A stretch of 64,000 bases of DNA from Rhodovastum sp963709085 (GTDB taxonomy: Bacteria; Pseudomonadota; Alphaproteobacteria; Acetobacterales; Acetobacteraceae). Under the pieces are notes generated by a model. The model did no database searches. It saw only the letters and a program-made list of their open reading frames with translations, and was not told the DNA's origin. The stretch is taken from contig CAVPVB010000014.1 of the NCBI GenBank assembly GCA_963709085.1, positions 1 to 64,000 of the forward strand, written 5' to 3'. A program made the translations under genes and the position numbers. This document shows, in pieces, positions 17,840-27,679 of this stretch (positions are counted from its first letter, which is position 1; each line of letters begins with the position of its first letter).

Positions 17840-18415
17840 CCTGTTAGATAAACAACGCTAAGCTAGAACGAAACAGGCACGGCCAATCGACAGCCTGCGG
17901 GGGCAATGTTGAGGGGGGCCGTCATGGGCAGTTCGGCATGTCCCACTCCGCCGACGGTTGCCCGATGACAGGCGGCAGCAATGGCCGGAGACAGGAAACT
18001 CCCTGTTGGATCAGTCTGTTGCGGCCAATTGCGGCACAACTCACGAGTGCGCGATAACCCAGAGTTATCACGTGTGACGATCGAGTTTTGGCGGCGCGTT
18101 CCATCCGTTGCTGAGCAGATGGCCATCACCGAACTCCGTGGTGGATTCCTGCCTCACGTCGGCGTCGGCGACGTTTGCTGAGTTCGAGACCGCTGCTTCC
18201 AGGCACAGGTGCAGGCTGGGCTCGTGCTGCACGGCGTCGTGGACGCAGCGGCGGTCGCTCCTTCTCTATCGATGCCAAAAGGCCTGTCGCAGGATAACGG
18301 CGCTCGAAAGCAGCGGCTCCAATGTCTGCCACATTCAAGGTCCGCGCAATAGACCAATCGACTTCCTGGCTCTGTTTGGTTTGATCTGCGTGGATCAAAG
18401 CCCAGGAGGACGCAA
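17840..18415. other. Gap before Tn3 transposase fragment
   Basis: No gene supported. A GATAAC-x5-GTTATC inverted repeat lies at about 18052-18068. The last 20 bases hold a good ribosome-binding site (CAGGAGGAC) for the following gene. Confidence 0.35.
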
Positions 18416-19241
18416 GTGGCACGTTGGCAGCGGTTGAGCAAAACTCAGATTGGTGAGCTGTTTAACCCGCCGACTGAGCAGCGAGAATTGATACGTCACT
18501 TTACGTTATCAAAGGCCGACCTGACGATAATCGGGCGTTCCCACGGCGAGCACAACCGTCTCGGCCACGCCCTTATGCTCTGCTACCTTGCGCTATCCTG
18601 GCCGCGCCCTGCGTGCCGGCGAACGGCCACCTGCCGCGCTGCTTGCATTTGTCGCTGAGCAAATCGGGGTGTTTCCAGAGGCGATTGACGAGTACCTCGC
18701 AGCAGAGCGGAATCGCCAGCATCATGCCATCGAATGTCAGCGGCAGCTCGGACTGCGCCCGTTCGGCAGGCGGTCGGCGGCGGAATTGGCTGAAACCCTC
18801 CTGCCGCAGGCGATCGAAGACGACCGGTTCGTCCATCTGGCCGCTCTGGTGATGCAAACATGCCGGCAACGCCGAATCGTTGTTCCGCCGCCGGCCGCAC
18901 TCGAACGGCTGTGCGGCGAGCTCCGCGACCGAGCCCGCCGGGAGGTGTATCGCCGATTGGCTGGTGATCTCTCCGCCGAACAGCGCCGCCGGCTCGATGC
19001 GCTGGCACTGCGGCGGGAAGAGACCGGTCAGAATTGGCTGACCTGGTTGCGGCAAATGCCGGAAGCCGCCAAGGCGGACGCGATGCTCGGCTTGATCGAA
19101 CGCCTGAAGCATGTGCGCGAAGTCGGCATCGAACCCTGTCGCGGCCACCAGGTCCATCAGGCGCGCCTTGCCCAGCTTGTCCGCGAGGCCGGCCGAAGCA
19201 CGGTGCAACACATTGCCAATGAGCCTGAGCGCGCAAAGTGA
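18416..19241 (+). pseudogene. tnpA: Tn3-family transposase TnpA, N-terminal fragment, frameshifted
   Basis: Starts with GTG at 18416. The first 58 residues (WQRLSKTQIGELFNPPTEQR, then HFTLSKADLTIIGR) are the DUF4158 start of Tn3-family transposases. One extra T near 18592 shifts the frame; it continues as RYPGRALRAGERPPAALLAF and on to RSTVQHIANE. Intact proteins have roughly a thousand residues; here homology ends near 19225, before the catalytic DDE domain. The element is therefore dead. Confidence 0.8.
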
Positions 19242-19335
19242 GGGTGATTCCCCGGCAAATTGATCACGGTATGTGATGGGCGCTGCGCCGCCGCCCTCAC
19301 CGAGCGTGAGCAGCGCGGGTCCCGGTCTCGGCTGA

Positions 19336-19809
<474 letters not shown>

Positions 19810-19831
19810 CTCGCCAACATCATGGAAAAGG

Positions 19832-20414
19832 ATGTCATCCTTGTACCAAGCCCTGCTGAACGACACCAGATTCCATCAGCAATTGCTCGACTTCGATCGC
19901 GACATTGCAACTGCCGCCCGGGAGGTCGGCTGTAGCGAATGCCGCGGCGCACTGCACTCGGCGCGGTTTCCCCGCAAGCCGCGCGGGGTTCCGGCCGGAC
20001 TGGGTGACGAGGTACTGCCAGCGTTTCAGCTGCTGCTGTGCGGTGGACGGTTGCCGCACGCGGGCAACGCCGCCATCGCTGCGCTTTCTCGGCCCCAAGG
20101 TCTATCTCGCCACGGTGGTGACGCTGGCCACCGCGATGCAGCAGGGGGCGACGCCGCTGCGTGTGCAGCGCCTGTCGGCGGAACTTGGCATCGACCGGCG
20201 CACGCTCGGGCGCTGGCGCAAATGGTGGCTGGAGACCTTTGCCGGCCGGTTCCGGCCGACCGTCATGGCCGCCTTCATGCCGGCGCTCGATCTGACCGGC
20301 GTGCCGGCCACGCTACTTGACCGCTTTGCCGGCGATCTCGCGGAGAAGCTGAGTTGCCTGCTGCGCTTTCTTGGCCCGTTGACTGGCGGGGCGGCGGCGA
20401 GGCGGGCTTTCTGA
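19832..20414 (+). pseudogene. Zn/HTH accessory protein of four-gene transposition module, frameshifted
   Basis: From the ATG at 19832 the product begins MSSLYQALLNDTRFHQQLLD, with paired cysteines (CSECRGAL) and, after a one-base frame change near 20010, RFSCCCAVDGCRTRATPPS; these look like a zinc ribbon. A helix-turn-helix follows (LRVQRLSAELGIDRRTLGRWRK in parts). Proteins of this pattern precede integrase-ATPase gene sets in GC-rich bacteria; a DNA-binding helper role is inferred. With the one-base repair it would have about 193 residues. Confidence 0.6.
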
Positions 20415-20889
20415 GGGACCGCAACGACCCGCAGAGGATGCCCGTCGCCGTCCGGCGGTAGCCACCGTTACCGTCCGACTCCGCAACTTTCTGGAGAGCG
20501 GGCATGGCGGACAAACCCGGATTGCGGCTGCATGAGCGCTGGGCGCGATTGCGTTTCTCGGTGATCGGGCAGCTGCTGGCTGCGCCGCCGGAGAACGGCG
20601 CCCTGCGGGCAGCACTGGAAGACCTGGCGGCCCGCGAGTGGCGCCATCCGACGACTGGTGGGCCGGTCCGCTTCGGTGTGTCGACCCTTGAGCGCTGGTA
20701 CTATCGTGCCCGCAACGAGCGACAGGACCCGGTCGCCGTGCTGCGGCGCAAGCGGCGCGTGGATGCCGGCGAGCAGGCGTCGATGACGACGCAGGCTGCG
20801 TCAGGCCCTGCTCGCCCAGTACGACGCGCACAAGAGTTGGAGCGCCAAGCTACATCACGACAACCTGGTAGCGCTGGCACAGCTTACCT

Positions 20890-22444
20890 TTACCCACATC
20901 CTAGATTCAGCGCGAGATTGAACCCGAAGAGGATGAAGCTGAAGACCTGCGAGCCGCGCGAGAGGGTCTGCCAGCCCGGTTCACCATCGCCCTTGCGATC
21001 AAGGAAGCCGCCAAACGTCGCGACACCGTGGGCGAAATCGCGGTTGGTCAGCAGCGCGTCGGGGGAACGGTTGAGCGCCAATGCCAGAATCTCGATCGTC
21101 TGCTCATCTGCGGCGACCGGGCCGTCGGGACAGGCCCGCACATCGGCGCGGCTCTGTAGCAAACGCACCGCAACGACAGACGCGATGGCGAACAGCGGCA
21201 GGAACCGCTCAGCGGTGCGTAGTTGCGGCCGCTCGATCACACAGCCTGTTTTCAATCCTTTATGAAATTCCTCGATCAGCCAACGGAGTTTATACCAGTC
21301 AACCTTCTCGAACGCCGCCTCCGCCGTCGTCACCGGCAGTGTCGACAGCAGAACCCACTCCATCCGCTCGGCGTCGTTCCAGACCCGCACAACGGAGCAG
21401 CCGATCGCCTGGCTATGGCCACTACTGCAGCACCGCGGCCGCATCACCTGAGCATCGAACCAGGAGACGTTCAGCAAGACGCGCCTCCCCTTGATCTCGG
21501 TCAGGCGCCGCGCCATGGGGGCGAGCGCGCGCGCCTTGCCCAGCAGGCGCCCGCCATCTAGTGCAATGCGTCGTTCATTTTGCGGTAGTTGAGCATTCAG
21601 ATGTCCCTGATCATCTGCCTACGACAATGAAAGATGCCTGTGCTGCTGAGGCTGCTTCAATACACGGCTCCGCCGTCATGCGGTTTCATTTTTAGCCATT
21701 AACCGCAATATTAATGACGCAGAGCACTAGCAGGACGCGGTCATGCGCCAGGCGCACGAGGCACTGCCAGTTCAGCTGCAGGCACTTCTCGAAATGCGTG
21801 AACACATCGGCGCCGCGGTCGCCGATGCTGATCCACCGCTTGCCCTGCGGGCACCGACCGATTGCCGCTATGGTCTCTTCCCACACTGCCGCTTCGGTCC
21901 GCCCCCGCGGCGGCTTCGGCCGGGGCTGGCGTTGCTTCGATCGCGCCGTGGCCAGACGACGCTTCTTCAACGCCTTGAGCAGGCGCCGCTTCTTCCGCAC
22001 CCTCTCCTTGCGGGCCCAGACCGTCTGATGCGCCAGGCCAAGTATCTCGCCGGTGGATCGCACCATCAGGCACGAGTGGGCCATGAACCCCCGGCCGTGG
22101 CCGTTGCCGATCGGACCCAACCCGGTCAGGCTGTGCCGGTGCGACAAGTCCACCAGCATGTCATCGTGAATGGCCAAAACCGGTTCATCCGCCGCACAGG
22201 CGAGCGCGATCACTTGGTCGCGATGCTGCTGCGTGATCGCCCCGTGCGTCACCTCCTCCGCGTCGAACAACCGATACGCCGCCTTCGCCTCCCCAAACGT
22301 CTTCGCCTGCAAGGGGACATTCCCGCAGCCGCGCTCCGCCATCGCCGCAGCCACCTTCACGGCCCGCTCAGTCCTCCTGGAGTCACCCAGCTTCACCCGA
22401 CCAAACTGCGCCTTGGCCCATTCCCATGGGTTCAACATCACCAC
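20890..22444 (-). pseudogene. IS4-family (Tn5-like) transposase split by MITE
   Basis: N-terminal part 22444-21731 and C-terminal part 21561-20890 reproduce the copy 1 protein except for single substitutions such as GAITQQ for AVITQQ. The insertion falls between HDRVLL and DGGRLLGKA, after the second catalytic Asp, so no complete protein is made. Confidence 0.85.
21562..21726. mobile_element. 165-bp MITE with CTAG target duplication
   Basis: Imperfect inverted ends of about 26 bp (TGCAATGCGTCGTTCATT and TGCTCTGCGTCATTAATA). It is flanked by CTAG at 21558-21561 and 21727-21730; copies 1 and 3 of the host IS keep the empty site. No coding capacity. CTAG fits the YTAR target of IS5-group elements, so an IS5-type transposase may mobilise it, though its ends are not those of the IS5 element in this window. 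Confidence 0.88.
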
Positions 22445-23617
22445 CCCCCACTCACCCTGTATTGCTCAGGATTTGTGCGATTTACGCATGCAAGGGGGAT
22501 GTGGGTAAAGGTAAGCGCTGGCACAGACCCGCTCCGAGTTGCGGCCGGTCCCGTCCTACACGACGGTGCGGCGGTTCCTGCGCACGCACGGCCTGAGCAA
22601 GCGGCGTCCACTGACGACGCGGCAGACCGTCGGCGCGCTGGCAGCCGCGGCCCGGCTCGATGCCCGCGAGGTGCGCAGCTACGAGGCTGAATATACGAAT
22701 TCACTTTGGCACTGGGATTGCCATTTTGGATCCAGAAAGGTGCTGACCTCCCGTGGCGTATGGGAGACGCCTGTGCTGTTCGGCGTTCTCGACGACTACT
22801 CCCGGCTGGCCTGTCATCTGCAATGGTATCTTTCAGAGGCGGCTGAGAATATCGCCCATGGCCTGTCGCAGGCGATGCAGAAGCGCGGCTTGCCGCGCGC
22901 TGCCATGAGCGACAACGGCGCCGCCATGACCGCCACCGAGATCAGCGAAGGCCTCGCCAGGCTCGGCGTTCTTCATCAAACCACGCTGCCGTACAGCCCG
23001 TACGTCAATGGCAAGCAAGAGACCTTCTGGGGGCAGATCGAAGGCCGTCTCATGGCAATGCTGGAAGGCGTCGATGATCTGACCCTGGCAAAACTCAACG
23101 AAGCGACACAGGCCTGGGCGGAATACGACTACAACCGCCAGCGCCATTCCGAGATCGACGACACGCCACTCGCTCGCTTCCTTGCCGGTCCCAACGTCAC
23201 GCGGCCCTGCCCGGATGCAGCAACGCTCCGGCTGGCCTTTACCCGCACCGAGCGGCGCACCCTGCGCAAGAGCGACTGCACCGTTACCATCGAAGGTCGC
23301 CGCTTCGAAGTCCCGCGCCAGTATCGGCATCTTTCCATGCTGGACGTCCGCTACGCCGCCTGGGACCTCACCGAAGTCCACCTCGCTGACCTGCACACCG
23401 GCAAGGTCCTCTGCCGTCTGTTCCCGCAGGACAAGACCGGCAACGCCAACGGCCGGCGCCGAACCTTACAGCCGATCGCGGCAGGTTCCGTCGCCGCGCA
23501 ACCCGCCAGCGCACCGCCGGCACGCGGCATGGCGCCGCTGCTGCAACGCCTGATCGACCGGCAAGCGGCGACCGGTCTGCCACCGGCCTACCTCCCCAAG
23601 GATGAAGGAGAGGACAC

Positions 23618-24490
23618 GTGAACAAGAAACTGCTCGCCCTCTATGGCCTCAAGTGGAACCCGTTCGCCCCGGGCGTACCGGTCGAGGCGTTGCACGTCAC
23701 CGCACGCGTCGAGTCGTTCTGCTGGCGCGTGCGCCAGCTTGTGGGCGAAGGCGGTTTTGCCCTCGTCACCGGGGTGCCCGGCACCGGCAAGTCGGCTGCT
23801 TTGCGCATCCTCGCGGCCTCGCTGGCGGCGCAGCGTGACGTCAAGCTCGGCGTGATCAGCCGCCCGCAGGCCAACATCGCCGACTTCTACCGCGAGATGG
23901 GCGACCTGTTCGGCGTCGAACTCCAACCGCACAACCGCTGGGCCGGCGCCAAGGTGCTGCGCCAGCGCTGGCAGGCCTATATCGATGCCACCCTGTCCCG
24001 GCCCGTGCTCATCGTCGATGAAGCACAGGAAATCCAGTCCGCCGTCCTCGCGGAGTTGCGCCTGCTGTCTTCCGCCGAACTCGATTCGCGCATCCTGCTC
24101 ACCGTCGTGCTCGCCGGCGACGGGCGGCTTGCCGACCGCCTGCGTTCCGTCGCGCGAGGAGCGCGCCTTCGGCGCGACGAGTTCCTCCCCCTCGACAGCC
24201 GCATGCGCGTGCGCCTGACGATGGAACGCGCCACGCCGCAGGACCTGCAGGAATGCCTCCGCCACGCCCTGCAGCAGGCCGGCGTGCCGACGCTGATGAC
24301 CGTGGAGGTGATCGCCGCCCTCTGCGACCACGCCCAGGGCAATTTGCGCGCGCTGATGATCATGGCCGACGAACTGCTCGTCGCCGCTGCCCAGCGCGAG
24401 GCTCGCCAGATCGACGAAACCCTGTTCTTCGAGGGCTGCGCTGCCGCCACCGCCGGCGAAGCCAAGGCAGCGATCCGGCGGCGCCGATGA
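23618..24490 (+). CDS. ExeA/TniB-like AAA+ ATPase of the module
   Basis: 290 residues from a GTG that overlaps the integrase stop (GTGA). Walker A is VTGVPGTGKSAAL (about residues 47-59), Walker B VLIVDEAQEIQ, sensor region LTVVLAGDGRLADRL. It belongs to the ExeA/TniB/MuB-like AAA+ group, which selects targets and activates DDE transposases. N-terminal LYGLKWNPFAPGVP is the usual ExeA-type opening. Overlap on both sides indicates translational coupling in one operon. Confidence 0.88.
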   Translation: MNKKLLALYGLKWNPFAPGVPVEALHVTARVESFCWRVRQLVGEGGFALVTGVPGTGKSAALRILAASLAAQRDVKLGVISRPQANIADFYREMGDLFGVELQPHNRWAGAKVLRQRWQAYIDATLSRPVLIVDEAQEIQSAVLAELRLLSSAELDSRILLTVVLAGDGRLADRLRSVARGARLRRDEFLPLDSRMRVRLTMERATPQDLQECLRHALQQAGVPTLMTVEVIAALCDHAQGNLRALMIMADELLVAAAQREARQIDETLFFEGCAAATAGEAKAAIRRRR

Positions 24491-25440
24491 CCGCGCTTCC
24501 CGTCCAGCCGGCGCATCGCCTCGCCGATCGCCCCGAGCAACAGCACTGGCTGGTTACCGGCCTGTGGGCCGACGAAGCCGTCGGCATCATCGGCGGCGAG
24601 CCCAAGTGCTGCAAATCCTTCCTGGCGTTGGACCTCGCCGTCGCGGTCGCCGCCGGCTCTCCCTGCCTGCGCCGCTTCCCGGTGCCGCGCCCCGGTCGCG
24701 TTCTGCTCTATCCCGCCGAGGACGCACTGCATATCGTCCGCCGCCGGCTCGACGGCATCTGCGCCGCCAGCGGCCTCGGCCTCGCCCAGATCGATGTTCA
24801 GGTCATCACCGCACCGAGCCTGCGCCTCGATCTCGACACCGACCGCGGACGTCTCGACGAGACCGTCGCCGCCCTCAAGCCGCGCCTGCTCATCCTCGAT
24901 CCGTTCGTCCGCCTGCACCGCATCGATGAAAACGCCAGCGGCGAGGTCGCGCCGGTGCTCGCCTTCCTGCGCGACCTGCAGCGCCGCCACGCGGTTGCCG
25001 TCGCCGTCGTCCACCACGCCCGCAAGGGTGGCGGCGCCGTCCGCGCCGGCCAGGCCTTGCGCGGCTCCTCCGAGTTCCATGCCTGGGGCGATTCCAACCT
25101 CTACCTTCGCCGCGACGGCAACGACCGTATCGTGCTCACCGCCGAGCACCGCACCGCCGCCGCCATCCCCAGCGTCACCCTGGCGCTCACCCAGCGCGCC
25201 GATGCCCTCGCGCTCGAGCCTGTCCAGCCGCACGTGTCGGCGGAACCCGAGCCCACGCCGTCGTCCATCGACGAACGCATCGCCGCGGCCCTCGCGGACG
25301 CCGATCGGCCACGCCCCTTCGCCGAGCTGCGCGCCTGCTGCCGCGTCCGCACCGCCACCCTCTACGCGCGCCTCGCCGCCATGACCGCCACCGGCCGCAT
25401 CGTCAAAACCGGCGACGGCTATCGCCTCGCCGGTCACTGA
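24487..25440 (+). CDS. RepA/KaiC-like ATPase of the module
   Basis: 317 residues; ATG at 24487 overlaps the previous stop (ATGA). RecA-fold features: P-loop IGGEPKCCKSFLALD, Walker B-like PRLLILDPFVRLHR, HHARKGGG and LRGSSEFHAWGDSN, the pattern of RepA-type hexameric helicases and phage AAA_25 ATPases. The last P-loop glycine is Cys. The C-terminal 60 residues look like a winged helix (FAELRACCRVRTATLYARLA). A third ATPase-type gene coupled to a DDE/TniB pair is unusual; its role is unknown, possibly helicase or regulator. Confidence 0.8.
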   Translation: MTALPVQPAHRLADRPEQQHWLVTGLWADEAVGIIGGEPKCCKSFLALDLAVAVAAGSPCLRRFPVPRPGRVLLYPAEDALHIVRRRLDGICAASGLGLAQIDVQVITAPSLRLDLDTDRGRLDETVAALKPRLLILDPFVRLHRIDENASGEVAPVLAFLRDLQRRHAVAVAVVHHARKGGGAVRAGQALRGSSEFHAWGDSNLYLRRDGNDRIVLTAEHRTAAAIPSVTLALTQRADALALEPVQPHVSAEPEPTPSSIDERIAAALADADRPRPFAELRACCRVRTATLYARLAAMTATGRIVKTGDGYRLAGH

Positions 25441-25529
25441 CCGGCGTCCGCGGTCGCCAAGCCTCAGCGTCGCTCCCGGCGGCGCCAGCTTCGCCGGACA
25501 GCCGGCCGGCGGGCAGGCCACACCCGCCT

Positions 25530-25585
25530 CTTCCGCTTCCCGCTTCCCAGCACCCCTACAGAAATCGGGAAGCGGTAGCGGGAAG
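25530..25585. repeat. Inverted repeat after the transposition module
   Basis: Two 19-base arms (25530-25548 and 25567-25585) pair at 15 positions, including a perfect 9-bp inner stem. It begins about 90 bases after the last module gene. It may be a terminator or part of the element end. Confidence 0.5.
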
Positions 25586-25634
25586 CCCATCAAAAACCGC
25601 GCTCACCAGCCCATCAGAAAGCACGATCGCGCTC

Positions 25635-27131
25635 ATGACCTGCATTTTCCCTGCGTTGGCGCTTCGCCCTGAAGGCAAGGACTCGCTCATCGTTGCGATG
25701 GCGGTGCTCGAGGAGCAGGCGGCGCGGATTGCGGTTCTGGGCGCGGCGAACGGTGCGCTTCAGGCCGAGAAGGGCGCACAGGCGGAGGAGATCCGCACGC
25801 AGGCGGGACGGATCGAGTCTTTGGAGGCAGAGAACCGGGACCTGCGGACCAAGCTGGCTGGGCTGGAGGAGAAGACGGGACGACCGGCGAAGACGCCGAA
25901 GAATTCGAGCCTGCCGCCGTTGCGCGGTGCGAAGCCAAACGGCGAGATCGGGGCGAAGGCGAAGCCGAAGCGGCGGGTTCACCCGGGCGCATGGCGCCGC
26001 CTGTGCGACAACCCAACGCGGGTGGAGGATATATGGGCGCAGGCGTGCCCGCACTGCGCGGCGGACGTGTCTGGGGTGGAGCAGGCTACGGCGGAAACCT
26101 ACGATCACGTCGAGATTCCACTGGCCCCGGCCGAAGTGACGCGGGTGGTGCTGCGCGGGGGGGTGTGCCCGTGCTGCCGCAAAATGTTCAAAGCGGCCCC
26201 GCCGCCGGACAAGGCGCCGGGTTCGCCGTATGGTCCCAACCTGCGAGCGGCGGTCTTGTATCTGCGGCACGCCCATGCGGTGTCGTATGAGCGGCTGGCG
26301 GCGCTGCTGGAGACGCAGTTCGGTACGAAGTTGAGCGAGGGCGCGCTGGCATCGATCCTGGCCGCCGCTGCTCCGGCTTTCGCCGTGCAGTTCGGGACGA
26401 TCCGTCAGCGTCTGTTGGCGGGATCGGTGATCTGCTCGGACGAGACCGGCTTTCGGGTCGGCAAGCGGAACAACTGGATCTGGGTGTTTCAGCACGCCGA
26501 CTGCTGCTGCTTCGTCTCCGCGCCGACCCGCGGCAAGGTCGTGGTCGCCGAATTCCTTGGCGGCGTGCGGCCGCTGGTCTGGGTATCCGACCGCCTGAAG
26601 GCACAGACTGGATGGGCCGAGAAGCACCAGGCGTGTCTCGCCCATCTCCTGCGCGATGCCCAGTATGCGCTGGATTGCGGTGATGTCGTGCTGGCGGCGC
26701 GGGTGATGTCGCTGCTGCGCCGTTCCATTCGCATCTGGCGCTACCGCGAGCGCCTGGAGCGGCGGTTTGGCCCTGGGGTGCTCATTGCGTTCTTCTGGCG
26801 CCACTTCATCGAACTCGATGCGTTGCTGGCGGCGCCGATCGTCGGCAACCAGGCCGGTGAGAAGCTCCGCCGAAGCCTGCTCAGAGACCAGGACAAGCTG
26901 TTCGTGTTTCTCGCCGAGCAGGACGTGCCGCCGACCAACAACAGCTCGGAGCAGGCGCTGCGCTGGAGTGCCGTTTTCCGTAAGGTCACCAACTGCTTCC
27001 GCTCCTTGTGGGGGGCCAAGCTGCACGCCGATGTGCGTTCGGTTATCGAAACGGCGCGGCGGCGAGGGATCGGCGCCTTGGAAGCCATCCGTCTCACCCT
27101 CCAGGGACTTCCTCTTCCCATTCCAGCGTAG
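25635..27131 (+). CDS. IS66 family transposase, second type
   Basis: 498 residues. An N-terminal coiled coil (LEAENRDLRTKLAGLEEK), the linker KTPKNSSLPP, zinc block CPHCAADV ... CPCCRKMF, first catalytic Asp in ICSDETGFRVG, and the Glu motif PPTNNSSEQALRWSAVFRKV show a complete IS66 protein. It differs clearly from the IS66 gene at 8223. Flanking tnpA/tnpB genes are absent. Element ends are not obvious. Confidence 0.9.
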   Translation: MTCIFPALALRPEGKDSLIVAMAVLEEQAARIAVLGAANGALQAEKGAQAEEIRTQAGRIESLEAENRDLRTKLAGLEEKTGRPAKTPKNSSLPPLRGAKPNGEIGAKAKPKRRVHPGAWRRLCDNPTRVEDIWAQACPHCAADVSGVEQATAETYDHVEIPLAPAEVTRVVLRGGVCPCCRKMFKAAPPPDKAPGSPYGPNLRAAVLYLRHAHAVSYERLAALLETQFGTKLSEGALASILAAAAPAFAVQFGTIRQRLLAGSVICSDETGFRVGKRNNWIWVFQHADCCCFVSAPTRGKVVVAEFLGGVRPLVWVSDRLKAQTGWAEKHQACLAHLLRDAQYALDCGDVVLAARVMSLLRRSIRIWRYRERLERRFGPGVLIAFFWRHFIELDALLAAPIVGNQAGEKLRRSLLRDQDKLFVFLAEQDVPPTNNSSEQALRWSAVFRKVTNCFRSLWGAKLHADVRSVIETARRRGIGALEAIRLTLQGLPLPIPA

Positions 27132-27296
27132 TTCCCGCGTCGGAGCGCTTTGACACCGTGCCTGCCAGACCTCGCGCGTTCCCGCGACGCGCCGTCGCGT
27201 CCGCCCGTATCGTCATTCCATGGCCGATGGGCTGAGCAAATACCACCCCCCTCTTCTCAAAACCCTTCAAGTGATGGGGTCCAGGGGCCTCTCGGC

Positions 27297-27349
27297 CGTC
27301 GCGCCGAAGGCGCGCTACGCGCGACGGCGGGTCCAGGGCAGAACCCTGG
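27297..27349. repeat. Two adjacent hairpins, REP-like
   Basis: CGTCGCGC (27297-27304) pairs with GCGCGACG (27319-27326), then CCAGGG-CAGAA-CCCTGG at 27333-27349. Lies in non-coding DNA between IS66 and an ISAs1 fragment. Confidence 0.45.
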
Positions 27350-27397
27350 CCTTCCTTCACCCGATTGCCCTGGGTGGTCGCTGCTACATAATACCGC

Positions 27398-27583
27398 GAG
27401 GATCAGGACCGGACCCGACTGGGCAACGGGCCACACAATCTCGCGGTCCGGCGACACATGGCCCTGAACATCATGCAAAAGGATGGCTCGAAGGCGTCTC
27501 TGCGCGGCAAGCTCCAACGGGCCGGTTGGAACGATGCCTGTCTCTCCAGACTCCTCGGATCCTTCCGAAATGCGATTGCCCTG
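27398..27583 (+). pseudogene. ISAs1 transposase 3' fragment, copy 1
   Basis: 186 bp that match the last part of the ISAs1 elements at 40580 and 56360 up to the terminal GCGATTGCCCTG. It encodes EDQDRTRLGNGPHNLAV-type residues. An inverted copy of the same length is at 32469-32654. Confidence 0.8.
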
Positions 27584-27679
27584 GTCCAAAGAGGCTCCCA
27601 TGCCAGGTTCGTTCACCGAAGCCCGCAAACGGCAAATGGCCCGCCTGCAGGGCGCCAAGCCGCCGACCGCCCGCGCCCT

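Larger units (their letters stand above)
20883..22515. mobile_element. Tn5-like IS4-family element, copy 2, carrying a MITE
   Basis: Same ends as copy 1. The 11-bp flanks CGCTGGCACAG (20872-20882 and 22516-22526) are the target duplication inside the DDE integrase gene. After removing the 165-bp MITE and its 4-bp duplication the length is 1,464 bp, identical to copy 1. Confidence 0.92.
20504..23621 (+). pseudogene. DDE integrase-type transposase of the module, split by IS
   Basis: The 5' part (20504-20882) encodes a DNA-binding start (MADKPGLRLHERWARLRFSV) and FGVSTLERWYYRARN. Near 20797 one extra base shifts the frame into ALLAQYDAHKSWSAKLH. The Tn5-like IS interrupts at CGCTGGCACAG; the frame resumes at 22527 with TRSELRPVPSYTTVRRFLR. 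The catalytic core is complete in the 3' part: HWDCHFG, VLDDYSRLACH, MSDNGAAM and NGKQETFWGQ, giving a D-D-E set of the Mu/TniA/IS481 superfamily. Stop at 23619-23621 overlaps the next start. This copy cannot make a full protein. Confidence 0.85.

Noticed and set aside
18052..18068. Operator palindrome GATAAC-x5-GTTATC
   Set aside because: Six-base arms occur by chance in a window of this size and no regulator or gene start is adjacent.
19832..25440. Tn7-like or CRISPR-associated transposon
   Set aside because: No TnsA, TniQ/TnsD or Cas gene is present; only a DDE integrase and ATPases.
23977..25593. Long minus-strand frame opposite the two module ATPases
   Set aside because: Glycine/alanine-rich translation without motifs; the plus strand has Walker motifs and coupled starts.
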